DNA from: Clostridium sp. CAG:411 | GTDB lineage: Bacteria; Bacillota; Clostridia; Lachnospirales; Lachnospiraceae | Reading direction: 5' to 3' | DNA: 24,261 bases | NCBI GenBank assembly: GCA_000437275.1 | Contig: FR899721.1 | Location: 10,238 to 34,498, forward strand | Part shown: positions 21,719 to 24,261 of the stretch, one piece after another | Layout: each line of letters opens with the position of its first letter | How positions within the stretch are numbered: the stretch's first letter is position 1 | The notes under the pieces: model-generated | What the model saw: the letters and a program-made list of their open reading frames with translations, nothing else | Database searches by the model: none | Told to the model about the DNA's origin: nothing | Position numbers and translations under genes: made by a program

Positions 21719-23398
21719 TTGAAGGCGAAGAAATTAATAGACAAATCCGGAAAAGGAGTAAAGATTATTCCTTTGGGTGGATTAGAGCAGATTGGTATGA
21801 ATATTACGGCATTTGAGTATGAGGATAGTATTATCGTGGTAGACTGCGGACTATCATTCCCAGAGGACGAAATGCTGGGAATTGATTTGGTTATTCCAGA
21901 TATTACGTATCTAAAAGAAAACAGAGATAAAGTCAAAGGTTTTGTAATTACTCATGGGCATGAAGATCATATTGGAAGTCTTCCTTATGTTCTAAAGGAA
22001 ATTAACGTACCAATTTATGCTACGAAACTTACAATTGGAATTATTGAGAATAAATTAAAAGAACACAATTTATTAAAGCAGACAAAACGAAAAGTAATAA
22101 AATATGGACAGTCCATTAATCTAGGATGTTTCCGTATTGAATTTATCCGTACAAATCACAGTATTGCAGATGCGGCAGCACTGGCAATCTATACACCAGC
22201 AGGTATTATTGTGCATACTGGAGATTTTAAGGTTGATTATACACCAGTTTTTGGTGAGCCAATTGATTTACAGCGTTTTGCTGAAATTGGTAAAAAAGGT
22301 GTACTAGCTTTGATGGCAGATAGTACCAATGTTATGCGTCCGGGCTTTACGATGTCGGAGCGTACAGTAGGAAAGACATTTGAAAACATATTCGCGGATA
22401 ATACAACAAAACGTATTATTGTTGCGACGTTTGCTTCAAATGTAGACCGTGTACAGCAGATTATCAATTCTGCGGCAAAATATAAGAGAAAAGTTGTAAT
22501 AGAAGGCCGTAGTATGGTAAATATTATTGGTACAGCAAATGAATTAGGCTATTTGAATATACCAGAGGGTACATTGATTGATATAGAGGAAATGAAGAAT
22601 TATACAGATGAACAGCTTGTATTGATTACAACGGGGAGCCAAGGAGAATCGATGGCTGCCTTATCCCGTATGGCTGCATCCATTCATAGAAAAGTAACGA
22701 TTCAGCCTGGGGATGTTATTGTATTTAGTTCTTCTCCGATTCCTGGAAATGAAAAATCTGTATCAAAGATTATAAATGAGTTATCTCAGAAAGGTGCAAA
22801 GGTAATCTACCAGAATACACATGTATCTGGACATGCTTGCCAGGAAGAGTTAAAGTTGATTTATGCTTTGACAAAACCACATTATGCAATTCCTGTGCAT
22901 GGAGAATATCGTCACTTATGTACGCACAGTGAGCTTGCACAAGAGATGGGAATACCAAAGGAAAATGTAAAGATATTATCTTCAGGAGATGTGTTGGAAA
23001 TTTCCTATGAAAAAGCACAGGTGATTGATAAAGTACCAGCGCAGGGGATTCTTGTAGACGGACTAGGTGTAGGAGATGTAGGAAATATTGTTCTACGCGA
23101 CCGTCAGCATTTATCGGAAAATGGTTTAATTATTATTGTTGTGACACTGGAGAAATATAGTAATCAGGTTTTATCTGGACCAGATCTTGTGTCCCGTGGA
23201 TTTGTTTATGTGCGTGAATCTGAAAACTTAATGGAAGAGGCAAAAGAGGTTGTCAATTCTGCATTGGAACATTGTCTTGCTACTAATGTTACGGATTGGG
23301 GTAAGATAAAGACAGAGATTAAGGATACATTGAGCGACTACTTATGGAAAAAGACAAAACGAAATCCTATGATTTTACCAATTATTATGGAGGTATAA
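21719..23398 (+). CDS. rnj: Ribonuclease J
   Basis: RNase J is a metallo-beta-lactamase/beta-CASP nuclease with 5'-3' exonuclease and endonuclease activity, central to mRNA decay and rRNA maturation in Gram-positive bacteria. From TTG 21719 the protein has 559 residues, the usual length. Motifs are THGHEDHIGSLPY with metal ligands His79, His81, Asp83 and His84, then NHSIADAAALAI, HTGDFKVD, the beta-CASP motifs (GRSM; TTGSQGE) and HVSGHA, and a C-terminal domain. An ATG at 21677 in the same frame would add 14 residues but lacks a ribosome site. Only one rnj copy is seen here; whether it is J1- or J2-like is not clear. The YlbF-family gene follows 26 bases later. Confidence 0.95.
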   Translation: MKAKKLIDKSGKGVKIIPLGGLEQIGMNITAFEYEDSIIVVDCGLSFPEDEMLGIDLVIPDITYLKENRDKVKGFVITHGHEDHIGSLPYVLKEINVPIYATKLTIGIIENKLKEHNLLKQTKRKVIKYGQSINLGCFRIEFIRTNHSIADAAALAIYTPAGIIVHTGDFKVDYTPVFGEPIDLQRFAEIGKKGVLALMADSTNVMRPGFTMSERTVGKTFENIFADNTTKRIIVATFASNVDRVQQIINSAAKYKRKVVIEGRSMVNIIGTANELGYLNIPEGTLIDIEEMKNYTDEQLVLITTGSQGESMAALSRMAASIHRKVTIQPGDVIVFSSSPIPGNEKSVSKIINELSQKGAKVIYQNTHVSGHACQEELKLIYALTKPHYAIPVHGEYRHLCTHSELAQEMGIPKENVKILSSGDVLEISYEKAQVIDKVPAQGILVDGLGVGDVGNIVLRDRQHLSENGLIIIVVTLEKYSNQVLSGPDLVSRGFVYVRESENLMEEAKEVVNSALEHCLATNVTDWGKIKTEIKDTLSDYLWKKTKRNPMILPIIMEV

Positions 23399-23424
23399 GT
23401 TTGTTTGCATAGGAGGAATTAGCA

Positions 23425-23763
23425 ATGAACAACGTAATCGAGAAAACAGATCAACTGATTGATGCGATTCAATCCAGTAATGAATATTTACAATACCAGA
23501 TGTTGCAAAAAGCAATTTCTAAGGATCAAGACATTTACAATCGTCTAAATGATTATAGAAGAAGAAATTTTGAAATCCAGATGAATGAGCAGGCAAATGC
23601 GGTAGATGAGCAGGAAAATTTGTCTAGAGAATATGCAGATGTCCTGAATCGTTCAGAGATAAAAGATTTTTTAGTAGCTGAACAGAGATATATAAAGATG
23701 CTTCGAAGAGTAAATAAGAAACTTGACTCTCAATTTCATGTAAATATTGATTTTTTAGAGTAA
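23425..23763 (+). CDS. YlbF/YmcA-family protein
   Basis: This 112-residue, all-helical protein resembles the YlbF/YmcA family (Com_YlbF). In Bacillus subtilis, YlbF, YmcA and YaaT form a complex that works with RNase Y in mRNA maturation and affects competence, biofilm and sporulation. Visible here are a family-like N-terminus (VIEKTDQLIDAIQSS, then YLQYQMLQKAISKD), a polar middle and a C-terminal helix ending in VNIDFLE. It cannot be assigned to YlbF rather than YmcA. The ATG has a strong AGGAGGA site. Direct adjacency to RNase J suggests one transcript and a link to RNA decay, though of a different nuclease than in Bacillus. Confidence 0.85.
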   Translation: MNNVIEKTDQLIDAIQSSNEYLQYQMLQKAISKDQDIYNRLNDYRRRNFEIQMNEQANAVDEQENLSREYADVLNRSEIKDFLVAEQRYIKMLRRVNKKLDSQFHVNIDFLE

Positions 23764-23784
23764 ACGAGAGGTAGGATTGCATAG

Positions 23785-24237
23785 ATGGCAACGACAAACT
23801 ATACAGGAAAAGAAAAACGTTCAAATCATACTTTGGAAACAGATAAGTCGGAATCTTTGTTACATTTTAAAATTGCAGAAATGACGATTCGAATCGCATT
23901 TATCGTTCTTTTCTATTTAGCTGTTATAGTTGTTATTTCAAAAGTGGGAAATTCGGCGTATCACTTTGTATATCCTATTTTTGGGGATGAAAGTGTAGAA
24001 AAAGCTCCGGGAAGAGATGTGAAAGTGACAATAACGGATGGGGAAAGTACCGATTCTATTATTTATGATTTAGTGAGTAAAAATCTTATTTTAGATGCAA
24101 AAAGCTTTTCCATTCGTTGCAAACTTTCGTTAAATAAAAAGAAAACGATTCAGCCTGGCACGTATACATTAAACACATCCCAAAATTATGGAGAAATTTT
24201 GGATCAACTTACCAATAGTGAAGAAATAGAAGAATAG
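23785..24237 (+). CDS. MltG-like N-terminal domain protein without a catalytic domain
   Basis: This 150-residue protein has a polar cytoplasmic N-terminus (1-30), one membrane span (about 34-52) and an outer region (about 78-150) resembling the LysM-like N-terminal subdomain of MltG/YceG, the endolytic transglycosylase that cuts growing glycan strands (VTITDGESTDSIIYDLVSKNLI, then IQPGTYTLNTSQNYGEIL). The catalytic domain with its conserved glutamate is absent: the frame ends normally at TAG 24235-24237 and a new gene starts ten bases later. So this is a short stand-alone protein rather than a recent frameshift, as far as the window shows. It may bind cell wall or partner proteins. The start ATG 23785 follows GAGAGGTAGGA. 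Confidence 0.75.
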   Translation: MATTNYTGKEKRSNHTLETDKSESLLHFKIAEMTIRIAFIVLFYLAVIVVISKVGNSAYHFVYPIFGDESVEKAPGRDVKVTITDGESTDSIIYDLVSKNLILDAKSFSIRCKLSLNKKKTIQPGTYTLNTSQNYGEILDQLTNSEEIEE

Positions 24238-24246
24238 AGGATAAGT

Positions 24247-24261
24247 TTGAAACAAATAAGT
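24247..24261 (+). CDS. Start of a further gene (5' end only)
   Basis: TTG at 24247 follows AGAGGATAAG and opens a frame reading LKQIS up to the window edge. The spacing and TTG start resemble other genes here. Five codons are too few to name a product. The frame differs from that of the preceding gene, so it is not the continuation of the MltG-like protein by simple readthrough. Confidence 0.4.

Noticed and set aside
1..24261. Mobile element, CRISPR array, toxin-antitoxin or defence genes
   Set aside because: Read from end to end, the window shows only housekeeping and regulatory families, with no transposase, integrase, regular spaced repeats or tRNA-linked attachment site.

Overview
This window looks like chromosomal core genome from a low-GC, Gram-positive member of the Clostridia, most probably Lachnospiraceae. 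The grounds are AT-rich sequence, strong GGAGG-type ribosome sites, frequent TTG starts, a HrcA/CIRCE-controlled hrcA-grpE-dnaK-dnaJ cluster, an insert-less (Firmicutes-type) DnaK, and the linked sets ireB-ruvX-DUF1292 and rnj-ylbF. The family assignment is an inference from gene content and order; no taxonomic search was run. I saw no mobile element, CRISPR array, tRNA or rRNA. All genes except one small HPr-like gene are on the + strand.

Layout. (1) 1-2990: end of an arginine operon, argJ (3' part), argB, argD, closed by a strong terminator. (2) 3075-3509: a lone YdcZ-type membrane protein. (3) 3670-9064: DNA-uptake genes comEA and comEC, separated by an OmpR-type response regulator and a membrane histidine kinase, with several hairpins in and between the genes. 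(4) 9087-14107: heat-shock operon with a sigma-A-like promoter and a perfect CIRCE operator, a hairpin between dnaK and dnaJ, and a terminator. (5) 14141-18380: prmA, rsmE, a cysteine desulfurase and thiI, behind their own good promoter; this is a translation and tRNA/rRNA-modification block. (6) 18398-18741: a reverse-strand gene for an HPr-fold protein without the phosphorylatable histidine, sharing a convergent terminator with thiI. (7) 18906-20261: mtaB (t6A methylthiotransferase). (8) 20446-21634: ireB/reoM, ruvX, DUF1292 and a terminator. (9) 21719 to the end: RNase J, a YlbF-family protein, an MltG-like membrane protein lacking the catalytic domain, and the first codons of another gene.

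How the genes work together. NifS-type desulfurase and ThiI form a sulfur relay to tRNA s4U8, next to a second tRNA thiolation enzyme, MtaB. RNase J and the YlbF-family protein are adjacent and probably co-transcribed, which points to RNA decay. The ComEA DNA receptor and ComEC channel flank a two-component system that may or may not control them.

No clearly new multi-gene system is visible. The best leads are RNA-level structures (a hairpin at the start of the kinase gene, a 20-bp hairpin before comEC, the rnj leader) and unusual proteins (His-less HPr, catalytic-domain-less MltG-like protein). Several start codons were moved from the longest open frame to a TTG or ATG preceded by a proper ribosome site.
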